A stretch of 14,647 bases of DNA from assembly GCA_050330055.1 (NCBI GenBank), contig JBHJOF010000364.1:1-14647 (forward strand). Direction: 5' to 3'. Of the stretch, positions 7,010 through 13,415 are shown one piece after another. A program made the translations under genes and the position numbers. Under the pieces are notes generated by a model. The model did not search any database and was not told the DNA's origin. It worked only from the letters and a program-made list of their open reading frames with translations. The DNA comes from JBHJOF01 sp050330055. Its GTDB lineage: Bacteria; Pseudomonadota; Alphaproteobacteria; Kiloniellales; JAKSDN01. Within the stretch, counting starts at the first letter, position 1; every line of letters starts with the position of its first letter.

Positions 7010-9281
7010 AGCGGCGCTGCGACGCGGCGTCGTGGGCCGCGAGCGCCGCCATGGTCACCAGGTCGCTGACCGAGGTGCCGAGCTGGACGATCTGCGCCGG
7101 CTTCGAAAGGCCGATCAAGAGCGGCCCGACCACCGTGCCGCCGCCAAGCTGCTGGATCAGCTTGGCCGAGATGTTGGCTGCGTGCAGCGCCGGCATGATC
7201 AGCACGTTGGCCGGGCCGGACAGCCGGCAGAAGGGATAGAGCCGGCGCATCAGCTCCTCGTCCAGCGCCACGTTGGCCTGCATCTCACCGTCGTATTCGA
7301 AGTCGACCGCGCGGGCGTCGAGCAGCCGCACGGCCTCGCGGATGCGCGCCGCCCGCGCCCGCATGGGATCGCCGAAGTTCGAGAAGCTCAGCAGCGCGAC
7401 GCGCGGCTCGTGACCCAGCACGCGCGCCTGCGCCGCGCTTTGGATCGCGATGTCGACCAGCTCCTCCGGTTCCGGCAGCTCGTGCACCGTGGTATCGGCG
7501 ATGAACACGGTGCGGCTCGGCGTCACCACGATCGCCAGGCCGAAGGCGCGGTGCCCAGGGCGCGGGTCGATGGCGTAGGTGATGTCCTCGTAGGCGACGC
7601 TGAAGCTGCGCGTTAGGCCGGTCACCATGGCGTCGGCCTGGCCGCAGGCGACCATGCAGGCGGCGAAGACGTTGCGGTTCTGGTTGACCATGCGCTGGCA
7701 GTCGCGCAGCAGCGCGCCCCTGCGCTGCAGGCGCTGATGGATGAAGTCGCGGTAGGCCTCGTTGTGATGCGACAGGCGCGCGTTGTGGATCTCCAGGATC
7801 TCACCGGCGAGGCCGAGACGCGCCAGGGTCTCCTGCACCCGATCCTCGCGCGCCACCAGGATCGGCGTGCCGTAGCCGGCAGCGTGGAAGGCGAGCGCGG
7901 CGCGGATCGTGGTCTCCTCCTCGCCCTCGGCGAAGACCACGCGCTTGGGCGACTGGCGCACCTTGTCGAAGATCTTGTTCAGGCTCGCCGCGGTCGGGTC
8001 GAGCCGCTCGGACAGCGCCTGGGCGTAGGATTCCAGGTCGGCCAGCGGCCGCCGCGCCACGCCGGACTCCATGGCGGCGCGGGCGACCGCCTTGGGCACG
8101 GCGACGATCAGGCGCGGATCGAAGGGCGCCGGGATGATGTAGTCGGGGCCATAGCGCAGGCGCCGTCCGGCATAGGCGCGGTCGACCTCGTCTGGCACGT
8201 CCTCGCGGGCGAGCGCCGCCAGCGCTTCGGCGGCGGCGATCTTCATCGCCATGTTGATGGTGCTGGCGCGCACATCGAGCGCACCGCGGAAGATGTAGGG
8301 AAAGCCCAGCACGTTGTTGACCTGGTTCGGATAGTCGGAGCGGCCGGTGGCCATGATCGCGTCGCTGCGCACCTCGGCCACCTCCTCCGGCGTGATCTCC
8401 GGGTCCGGGTTGGCCATGGCAAAGATGATCGGCTTGGCGGCCATGGCACTGACCATCTCTTTGGTCACGGCGCCCCTGGCCGAGAGGCCGAATAAGGCGT
8501 CGGCGCCCTTGAGCGCGCCGGCCAGATCGCGCGCGTCCGTCTTGGCTGCGTGCGCCGACTTCCACTGGTTCATGCCGGCCTCGCGGCCCAGGTAGATGAC
8601 GCCGCGGGTGTCGCAGATGATGACCTGGTCGTGCGGCACGCCCATGGCCTTGACCAACTCGGCGCAGGCGATGCCGGCCGCGCCGGCGCCGTTGATCACC
8701 ATGCGGATGTCGCGCATGGCCCGGCCGGTCAGGTGCAGCGCGTTGATCAGGCCGGCGGCGGCGATGATCGCCGTGCCGTGCTGGTCATCGTGGAACACCG
8801 GGATGTCGAGCAGCTCCTTCAGGCGCTGCTCGATCAGGAAGCACTCCGGCGCCTTGATATCCTCGAGGTTGATGCCGCCGAAGGCCGGCCCGAGGAAGCG
8901 GACGCAGTTGACGAACTCGTCGACATCGCGGGTGTCGATCTCCAGGTCGATGCCGTTCACGTCGGCGAAGCGCTTGAAGAGAACCGACTTGCCCTCCATC
9001 ACCGGCTTGGCGGCGATGGCGCCGAGGTCGCCCAGGCCCAGCACCGCGGTGCCGTTGGAGACCACCGCCACCAGGTTGCCCTTGTTGGTGTAGTCGTAGG
9101 CGGCGTCAGGGTTCTCGGCGATCTTCAGACAAGGCGCGGCCACGCCCGGCGAATAGGCGAGTGACAGGTCGCGCTGCGTGGTCAGCGGCTTGGTGGCGCG
9201 GATCTCCAGCTTGCCCGGCTTGCCCGAGGCATGCATCTGCAAGGCGTCCTGATCCAGGTTCCTCAGGTGGTCGGGGTCCAT
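7008..9281 (-). CDS. maeB: MaeB, malic enzyme fused to a phosphotransacetylase-like domain
   Basis: This cytoplasmic enzyme oxidatively decarboxylates malate to pyruvate, making NADPH (NADP preference assumed from the family) and feeding acetyl-CoA and gluconeogenic metabolism. Its 757 residues match the large bacterial MaeB class. The malic domain shows catalytic Tyr43 in LAYSPGVAAPC, Lys98 in KPVMEGKSVLFK, metal ligands Glu140-Asp141 in GGINLEDIKAP, and Asp165/Asp166 in FHDDQHGTA. A Rossmann NAD(P) site, NGAGAAGIA, lies at 197-205. From about residue 430 onward is a phosphotransacetylase-like domain (VVFAEGEEETTIRAA onward) which in this family is generally regulatory, responding to acetyl-CoA, rather than catalytic. 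ATG 9281 has AGGGAG four bases upstream. The gene stands between phoR and a small unassigned gene and has its own unusual CAAG-rich leader. Confidence 0.95.
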   Translation of the reverse strand: MDPDHLRNLDQDALQMHASGKPGKLEIRATKPLTTQRDLSLAYSPGVAAPCLKIAENPDAAYDYTNKGNLVAVVSNGTAVLGLGDLGAIAAKPVMEGKSVLFKRFADVNGIDLEIDTRDVDEFVNCVRFLGPAFGGINLEDIKAPECFLIEQRLKELLDIPVFHDDQHGTAIIAAAGLINALHLTGRAMRDIRMVINGAGAAGIACAELVKAMGVPHDQVIICDTRGVIYLGREAGMNQWKSAHAAKTDARDLAGALKGADALFGLSARGAVTKEMVSAMAAKPIIFAMANPDPEITPEEVAEVRSDAIMATGRSDYPNQVNNVLGFPYIFRGALDVRASTINMAMKIAAAEALAALAREDVPDEVDRAYAGRRLRYGPDYIIPAPFDPRLIVAVPKAVARAAMESGVARRPLADLESYAQALSERLDPTAASLNKIFDKVRQSPKRVVFAEGEEETTIRAALAFHAAGYGTPILVAREDRVQETLARLGLAGEILEIHNARLSHHNEAYRDFIHQRLQRRGALLRDCQRMVNQNRNVFAACMVACGQADAMVTGLTRSFSVAYEDITYAIDPRPGHRAFGLAIVVTPSRTVFIADTTVHELPEPEELVDIAIQSAAQARVLGHEPRVALLSFSNFGDPMRARAARIREAVRLLDARAVDFEYDGEMQANVALDEELMRRLYPFCRLSGPANVLIMPALHAANISAKLIQQLGGGTVVGPLLIGLSKPAQIVQLGTSVSDLVTMAALAAHDAASQRR

Positions 9282-9347
9282 GGCGCTCCCTTCCGCCGTT
9301 CTTGTTGTTGCTTGTCTTGTTCTTGCTTGTTGGCGCTAGATGGCGCC
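9282..9347 (-). promoter_or_regulatory. maeB leader: small hairpin and CAA/CAAG-rich tract
   Basis: Ahead of maeB the minus strand carries GGCGC/GCGCC arms (9347-9343 and 9336-9332) with a 6-base loop, then a tract (about 9331-9298) made almost only of CAA, CAAG and GAA units with no T, then the ribosome-binding site GGAAGGGAG. The tract should be unstructured and stands out from its GC-rich surroundings. Such CA-rich leaders can enhance translation; that role is inferred. No convincing promoter hexamers were seen. Confidence 0.45.
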
Positions 9348-9406
9348 TGCGGCCCGCTTGCTGCGCTGACTTGCGCGATGTCCGAGAGAGTCCGACGCCT
9401 GCCGCT

Positions 9407-9937
9407 CTATCCGGCCACCGGCCGCGTGTGGGTGTGCACGTCGGCGGCGCCGTGCTTCAGCAGGATAGCCTTGGCGCGCTCCTGGCGCTCGGGCGTCTGG
9501 GCCCGCACCCAGAGCAGCACGGCGCCCAGCTCCAGCGCCTTGGCGAAGGCCTCGGTGTGCGGCGTAGCGCGCATCTCGTCGAGCAGCTCCTTGACCGCCG
9601 CACCGGCGAAGCCGGCGCCGACCAGCCCGGCAATGGCGACGCCGAGCGGCTCGGAGGCCAGCATGATGAGGCCGGCGGCGGTGATCGGCCCGATGTAGTT
9701 GACCTCGCCGACCAGGCTCGCCAGGCGCTGGCGCCAGGCCTCCAGCTCCGACTCGCTGGCCGAGAGCGATTCGTGGGTGTCGAGCAGCGACAGGTCGCTC
9801 TCCTCGAAGCCGGCGGCGCGCAGCGCCTTGACCGCGTCCTCGAAACTGGCGCGCTCGGCGAAGCGGCCGACCACCTCGGTGACGCCCTGCTTGGCCTCGA
9901 GCTTGGCGGCGTCGCCGTCAGCAACAGATTCCGGCAC
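9407..9937 (-). CDS. Conserved-looking protein with general-stress-protein-like N-terminus
   Basis: I cannot assign a function. The 176-residue protein starts at GTG 9937 with AGGGAG eight bases upstream. Residues 20-60 (VVGRFAERASFEDAVKALRAAGF, interrupted here only for length, then EESDLSLLD) have the beta-alpha-beta look of the general stress protein 17M/YflT-like fold found in small stress proteins. Residues 60-76 are a charged helix. Residues 80-117 are Gly/Ala-rich and hydrophobic (ITAAGLIMLASEPLGVAIAG), as one or two membrane-associated helices. The C-terminus (125-169) returns to a soluble style, with PHTEAFAKALELGAVLLWVR and AADVHTH. It lies 50 bases after thiE, so it could be read from the thiamine operon, and 125 bases before maeB. 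Gene reality is well supported by the ribosome-binding site, codon bias and protein-like sequence; the fold assignment is tentative. Confidence 0.8.
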   Translation of the reverse strand: MPESVADGDAAKLEAKQGVTEVVGRFAERASFEDAVKALRAAGFEESDLSLLDTHESLSASESELEAWRQRLASLVGEVNYIGPITAAGLIMLASEPLGVAIAGLVGAGFAGAAVKELLDEMRATPHTEAFAKALELGAVLLWVRAQTPERQERAKAILLKHGAADVHTHTRPVAG

Positions 9938-9987
9938 CTGATCTTCTCCCTGTCAGCGTCGCGTCCGGCGCATTGTGCCGCGCGGCT

Positions 9988-10635
9988 TCAGCTCTGGCCA
10001 GACGGATGAGGCGCCTGTAGCGCCGCCAGCAGTTCGGCCACCGCGGCGCCAGGATCGGCGGCGGCCATGACCGCGCCCATTACGGCGACGCCCGCCGCAC
10101 CCGCCGCCAGGCAGGCAGCGGCGTTGCCCGCCTCGATGCCACCCAGCGCCATGACCGGGATGGGCAGGCCGCGGGCGATCTCGCCCAGGCCCTCCGGGCC
10201 GAGCGCGGGGCCGTAGCCGGGCTTGCTGCGGCTTGCGAAGATCGGGCTCAGGGTCACGTAGTCGGCGCCGACCGCTGCCGCTGCTTGGGCTTCCGCCAGG
10301 TCGTGCGCGGAGGTGCCGATCAGCTTCTCCGGGCCGAGCGCGCTGCGCGCCTTCGCCACGTCGCCGTCGCGCGGCAGGTGAAGCCCGTGTGCGGTGCGCG
10401 CCGCAGCGAGGTCGGCGCTGATCGTGACCTGCGCATCGTAGGGCTTGGCCAGTGCCAGGATCTCGTGCAGCAGCGCCGTCCGCGTCTCGTGCGTCAGATC
10501 CTTCTCGCGCAGCAGCAGCCAGCGGCCACCGGCGGCAAAGACCTCGAGGGCGACCTCGGGCAGGGAGATCCGCGTCTGGCGCCGGTCGGTGATGACTAGC
10601 AGCGGCGGTTGCGGCAGCGGGTTCATTCCAACCAT
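9988..10635 (-). CDS. thiE: ThiE/TenI-family thiamine-phosphate synthase
   Basis: ThiE joins the thiazole phosphate made by ThiG/ThiS/ThiO to the pyrimidine diphosphate, forming thiamine phosphate in the cytoplasm. The product has 215 residues, the usual size of this TIM-barrel family. Motifs visible are VITDRR (14-19), LREKDL (42-47, pyrimidine/diphosphate contacts), GLHLPRDGD (84-92), GTSAHD (107-112), YVTLSPIFASRSKPGYG (126-142) and PVMALGGI (160-167). The SKPGYG form and shortness also occur in TenI, the thiazole tautomerase, so a TenI-like activity is an alternative; the operon position fits either. Starts at ATG 10635 and ATG 10626 are both possible and both have poor ribosome-binding sites. 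It is separated from thiG by 184 bases of repeat. Confidence 0.87.
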   Translation of the reverse strand: MVGMNPLPQPPLLVITDRRQTRISLPEVALEVFAAGGRWLLLREKDLTHETRTALLHEILALAKPYDAQVTISADLAAARTAHGLHLPRDGDVAKARSALGPEKLIGTSAHDLAEAQAAAAVGADYVTLSPIFASRSKPGYGPALGPEGLGEIARGLPIPVMALGGIEAGNAAACLAAGAAGVAVMGAVMAAADPGAAVAELLAALQAPHPSGQS

Positions 10636-10657
10636 CGAGGACAGGAGTCCGTCGGCC

Positions 10658-10712
10658 CACCCTTCGAGACGCCCGGCTTCGCCATAGGTACGCCGGGCTC
10701 CTCAGGGTGAGG
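10658..10712. repeat. Palindromic intergenic repeat, copy A (thiG-thiE gap)
   Basis: The unit is palindromic: CACCCT (10658-10663) pairs with AGGGTG (10704-10709), and GCCCGGC (10671-10677) with GCCGGGC (10692-10698). One end reads TTCGAGACG, the other CTCCTCAGGGTGAGG. These ends match copy B in opposite orientation and resemble the CTCATnCTGAGGAG...GTCTCGAAG elements scattered through many alphaproteobacterial genomes (recalled, not searched). Confidence 0.75.
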
Positions 10713-10733
10713 TCGTCGTGGTTTCAAACACTG

Positions 10734-10790
10734 CCCTCATGCTGAGGAGCCTACCGGAGCAACGCGCAGGCAGGCGTCTCGAAGCATGGG
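10734..10790. repeat. Palindromic intergenic repeat, copy B (thiG-thiE gap)
   Basis: CATGCT (10738-10743) pairs with AGCATG (10783-10788); inside, GAGGAGCCT faces AGGCGTCTC. The ends CCCTCATGCTGAGGAG and GTCTCGAAGCATGGG mark it as the same family as copy A, placed in the opposite direction about 20 bases away. The two together form a BIME-like pair that fills most of the gap. Confidence 0.75.
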
Positions 10791-10819
10791 CCCAAAGCTC
10801 ATTCTCTCGGGCTCGCACG

Positions 10820-11605
10820 TCACGAGCCGATCAGGCCGAGCCTCGGGCTGGAGGCCTCGGCATAGCCGCGGCGCGGGATGCGTCCGGCCTGGCGCGCGTT
10901 GTAGCCGGCGGCGACCGCATCGCGCATCGCGGCGGCCATGCGCACCGGATCGTGCGCCTTGGCAACGGCGGTGTTCAGCATGACTGCGGTGCAGCCGAGC
11001 TCCATGGCGCGGGCCGCGTCGGTCGCGGTGCCGATGCCGGCGTCGAGGATCACCGGCACCGGGCTGCGGTTGCAGATCAGCTCGAGGTTATAGGGATTGC
11101 AGATGCCCATGCCCGAGCCGATCGGCGCGCCCAAAGGCATGACCGCGGCGCAGCCGACGTCGACCAGCTTCTGGCAGGTGACCGGGTCGTCGTTGCAGTA
11201 GGGCAGCACGGCGAAGCCGTCGCGAACCAGCGTCTCGGCCGCCTCGACCAGCTGCGTGCTGTCGGGATAGAGCGTCTCGCGGTCGCCGATCAGCTCGAGC
11301 TTGACCCAGTTGGTCTCCAGCGCCTCGCGCGCCAGCTGCGCCGTCAGCACGGCGTCGCGCACCGTGACGCAGCCCGAGGTGTTGGGCAGCAGGCGGTACT
11401 GTCCGCCCAAGAGGTCGACCAGGCTCTCGGCGTAGCCCTCCAGGCTGACGCGTCGGATCGAGGCGGTCACCACCTCGCAGCCGCTCGCTTCCAGCGCGTC
11501 CAGCATGACCTGCTGATTGGGATAGCCCGACGAGCCCATGATGAGGCGCGAGGTCAGGCGTTGGTCGCCGATTCTGTAGCTGTCCGTCGTTGTTTCGTTC
11601 GACAT
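10820..11605 (-). CDS. thiG: ThiG, thiazole synthase
   Basis: ThiG builds the thiazole ring of thiamine from deoxyxylulose phosphate, dehydroglycine (from ThiO) and the sulfur carried on ThiS. The product has 261 residues, normal length. The Schiff-base lysine is Lys102 in WVKLELIGD (codon at 11302-11300). Other family stretches are SRLIMGSSGYPN (19-30), VVTASIRRVS, LLPNTSGC, YCNDDPVTCQKL, PLGAPIGSG, GICNPYNLE and PVILDAGIGTATDA. I chose the start ATG 11605 because it begins shortly before the conserved region; the open frame to 11812 upstream runs through the repeat element and has the low-complexity look of translated repeat. The ribosome-binding site is weak. Third gene of thiO-thiS-thiG-thiE. 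Confidence 0.95.
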   Translation of the reverse strand: MSNETTTDSYRIGDQRLTSRLIMGSSGYPNQQVMLDALEASGCEVVTASIRRVSLEGYAESLVDLLGGQYRLLPNTSGCVTVRDAVLTAQLAREALETNWVKLELIGDRETLYPDSTQLVEAAETLVRDGFAVLPYCNDDPVTCQKLVDVGCAAVMPLGAPIGSGMGICNPYNLELICNRSPVPVILDAGIGTATDAARAMELGCTAVMLNTAVAKAHDPVRMAAAMRDAVAAGYNARQAGRIPRRGYAEASSPRLGLIGS

Positions 11606-11660
11606 GCTCGTCTTCGCTTGCTTGCGAAGCGGCCGCGGAGCGAGGCCTTGTTGCTTCCGA

Positions 11661-11807
11661 CCCCTCACCTTCCCACCGCTTTGCGGCGGGCCCCTCCCTC
11701 TCCCCCAAGGGGAGAGGGAGAAGAAGAACCGCTCGGCTGCCCTAACCCTCTCCCCACCGGGGGAGAGGGTTAGGGTCCCGCCGCGTGAGCGACGGGAGGG
11801 TGAGGGG
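11661..11807. repeat. MITE/REP-like composite palindrome inside the thiamine operon
   Basis: A 147-base element fills most of the 223-base gap between thiS and thiG. Its ends are imperfect inverted copies of about 30 bases: CCCCTCACCTTCCC... at 11661 matches the reverse of ...GGGAGGGTGAGGGG ending at 11807. Inside are two perfect palindromes: CTCCCTCTCCCC/GGGGAGAGGGAG (11694-11705, 11709-11720) and CCCTAACCCTCTCCCC/GGGGAGAGGGTTAGGG (11740-11755, 11760-11775). No coding content is credible. It resembles widespread CCCTCTCCCC-type repeats of GC-rich proteobacteria. In RNA it would fold strongly and may reduce read-through into thiG. Confidence 0.85.
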
Positions 11808-11828
11808 GACAAGACTCAGGTCATTCCG

Positions 11829-12038
11829 TCAGCCGCCTCTGAAGGGTTTCACGATCTCGATCCGGTCGCCGGCGCTGAGCGCGGTCGCGGCCCAATCGCG
11901 GCGCGGCAGCACGGCGCCGTTGAGCGCGACGGCGACGCCCTCGGCCGCCGGATCGATCGAGACCTGCCGCAGCAGCTCGATCACCGTCGCGGCGCTGAGC
12001 GGCCGCGCTTCGCCGTTGACGCTGATGTTTGCACTCAC
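11829..12038 (-). CDS. thiS: ThiS, sulfur-carrier protein
   Basis: ThiS is a ubiquitin-fold carrier whose C-terminal glycine is adenylated and converted to a thiocarboxylate that donates sulfur to ThiG. The product has 69 residues, typical for the family, begins with SANISVNGEARPL and ends in the required Gly-Gly (KPFRGG). ALNGAVLPRRDWAATALSAG and DRIEIV are standard family segments. The start is GTG 12038-12036, overlapping the thiO stop by four bases (GTGA), so translation is probably coupled. The partner enzyme that adenylates it (ThiF or MoeB) is not in the window. Confidence 0.95.
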   Translation of the reverse strand: MSANISVNGEARPLSAATVIELLRQVSIDPAAEGVAVALNGAVLPRRDWAATALSAGDRIEIVKPFRGG

Positions 12039-13228
12039 GCCGCACTCCCGGCCGCGCGCTTTGCTTCGACTCGCGCGAAGCGCTCGAGGCCGAAGCCGGC
12101 GATCTCCGGCGGCACCTCGCCGCTCAGGATGAAGCGGCTGACCGCGTCGGCGGTGACCGGCGCCAAGAGGATGCCGTTGCGATGGTGGCCGGTCGCCAGC
12201 ACCAGGCCCTCGACCGGCGTCGGTCCCAGGATCGGCGCGTCGTCGCGGCTGGTCGGGCGGAAGCCGACCCAGCTCTCGACGATCGGCAGCTCCTCGATGG
12301 TGGGCACGGCGCGCCAGGCCGCCTCGATCAGCGAGAAGACGCCGCCGGCCGTCAGCTGGTCGTCGAAGCCCTTCTCCTCGACCGTGGCGCCGATCAGCAG
12401 GCGCCCGTCGCGGCGCGGCACCAGATAGATGCCGGGCGCCCAGAGCACGTGACGCAGCAGCGGCATGGCCGGGTCCATCTGCAGCGCCAGCATCTGGCCC
12501 TTGACGGGCCTGACCGGCGGCAGCGCCTCGGGCGGCAGGCCGGCCAGCCCCCGCGACCAGGCGCCGGCGGCCAGCACCACCACGTCGGCGTCGATGCGCT
12601 GACCGTCGACCTGCAGGCCGCGCGCCCTGTCGCCCCCTGGGCCACCGCTGATCGCGATCGCCTCGACCGGCGTCTCCTCGTAGAGCGCGCCGCCGGCCTT
12701 GAGGAACGCTTGCTTCAGCGCCAGCGCCAGACGGCGGTTCTCGACCTGATGGTCGCGCGGGCTGAAGACGGCGGCCGCAGTGCCGGGCCGCAGGTGCGGC
12801 TCGCGCCGCCGCGCCTCGGTGCCGCTCAGCCATTCGAGCTCGATGCCGAGGCCGCTCTGGAACTCGTAGGAGAAGCGCAGCGCCGCCACGTCGTCCCGGG
12901 TCAGCGCCACCACCAGCGTGCCCTCGTCGCGGTACTCCGGATCGATGCCCGAGGCCTCGGTCAGCTCTCGGGCGAAGGCGGGCCAGCGCTCCTGGCTCAG
13001 GCGGTTGAGCGCCAGCAGGCTTTGCTCGCCCGGCTCGCACTCGACCCCGCCGGCCAGCATGCCTGCGGCGGCCCAGGTGGCGCCGTGGCCGGCCTGGCCG
13101 CGCTCGAAGAGCTGCACCGGGCAACCGGCCGCGGCCAGGCGCCAGCCGATGCCGAGGCCGCAGACGCCGGCTCCCACCACCGCAACGCGCGGTCGCGGGC
13201 CCAAAGGCGATGAGTTTCCGGTGGACAT
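12035..13228 (-). CDS. thiO: ThiO, FAD-dependent glycine oxidase
   Basis: ThiO oxidises glycine to dehydroglycine, the C-N unit of the thiazole, using FAD and oxygen; its presence marks the aerobic route rather than the radical ThiH route. The product has 397 residues. The FAD-binding motif VVGAGVCGLGIGWRLA carries GAGVCG at 19-24, and family segments ATWAAAGMLAGG, VVVLAAGAWSRGL, PVRPVKGQML, YLVPRRDGRLLIGATVEEKGFD, VGFRPTSRDDAPILGP and ATGHHRNGILLAPVTA follow. The start ATG 13228 is preceded by AAGGGAG, which is the 3' end of the TPP riboswitch, so translation is expected to fall when thiamine diphosphate is plentiful. First gene of the operon; its stop overlaps thiS. Confidence 0.95.
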   Translation of the reverse strand: MSTGNSSPLGPRPRVAVVGAGVCGLGIGWRLAAAGCPVQLFERGQAGHGATWAAAGMLAGGVECEPGEQSLLALNRLSQERWPAFARELTEASGIDPEYRDEGTLVVALTRDDVAALRFSYEFQSGLGIELEWLSGTEARRREPHLRPGTAAAVFSPRDHQVENRRLALALKQAFLKAGGALYEETPVEAIAISGGPGGDRARGLQVDGQRIDADVVVLAAGAWSRGLAGLPPEALPPVRPVKGQMLALQMDPAMPLLRHVLWAPGIYLVPRRDGRLLIGATVEEKGFDDQLTAGGVFSLIEAAWRAVPTIEELPIVESWVGFRPTSRDDAPILGPTPVEGLVLATGHHRNGILLAPVTADAVSRFILSGEVPPEIAGFGLERFARVEAKRAAGSAA

Positions 13229-13231
13229 GGC

Positions 13232-13313
13232 GGTCTCCCTTCGCTGGCATGACCCAGATCAGGTTCGATGGGTATGATCTCAGCCGGCCGCCCTGGCCGG
13301 CACCCCAGTCACC
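13232..13313 (-). ncRNA. TPP riboswitch (THI element) upstream of thiO
   Basis: The minus strand shows the conserved aptamer in order: GGGGTGCC, a 7-bp P3 stem GCCGGCC/GGCCGGC (13301-13295, 13289-13283), CTGAGA (13283-13278), ACCTGATCTGG (13264-13254), and ATGCCAGCG (13250-13242) leading into AAGGGAGA. These are the known TPP contacts. The 3' arm contains the thiO ribosome-binding site, six bases from the ATG, so ligand binding should hide it: translational control. No terminator hairpin with a U-run follows. Confidence 0.96.
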
Positions 13314-13319
13314 TGCCCT

Positions 13320-13349
13320 ATTATGTAATCTCCGGATCATAGGGCGCAA
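13320..13349 (-). promoter_or_regulatory. Likely promoter of the thiamine operon
   Basis: The minus strand carries CATAAT (13325-13320, five of six consensus bases) with TTGCGC (13349-13344) 18 bases upstream as a weak -35. Transcription would start near 13313, just at the first base of the riboswitch. Confidence 0.55.
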
Positions 13350-13355
13350 GCGGCG

Positions 13356-13364
13356 TGCTATGGT
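13356..13364 (+). promoter_or_regulatory. Possible extended -10 element of mutS
   Basis: TGC followed directly by TATGGT (13359-13364) forms an extended -10 candidate on the plus strand, about 50 bases ahead of the earliest mutS start. No clear -35 is present. It lies back to back with the thiamine-operon promoter. Confidence 0.3.
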
Positions 13365-13415
13365 CTCCCCCAGGCCGTCCTCAACCCCGCAACAGAGCCT
13401 CCCGACCACTTTCCC

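Noticed and set aside
9365..9400. Direct repeat TCGGAC-tctc-TCGGAC after the 176-residue gene as an operator
   Set aside because: It is short, with no promoter next to it, and within chance expectation for this composition.
10658..10790. CRISPR-like array or tRNA-like folds in the thiG-thiE gap
   Set aside because: There are only two imperfect units in opposite orientation with internal palindromes and no spacers or tRNA features; this is an intergenic repeat pair.
11606..11812. In-frame upstream extension of thiG by 69 residues
   Set aside because: It is a translation of the palindromic repeat (SPWGRGRG-like text) and has no counterpart in the ThiG family.
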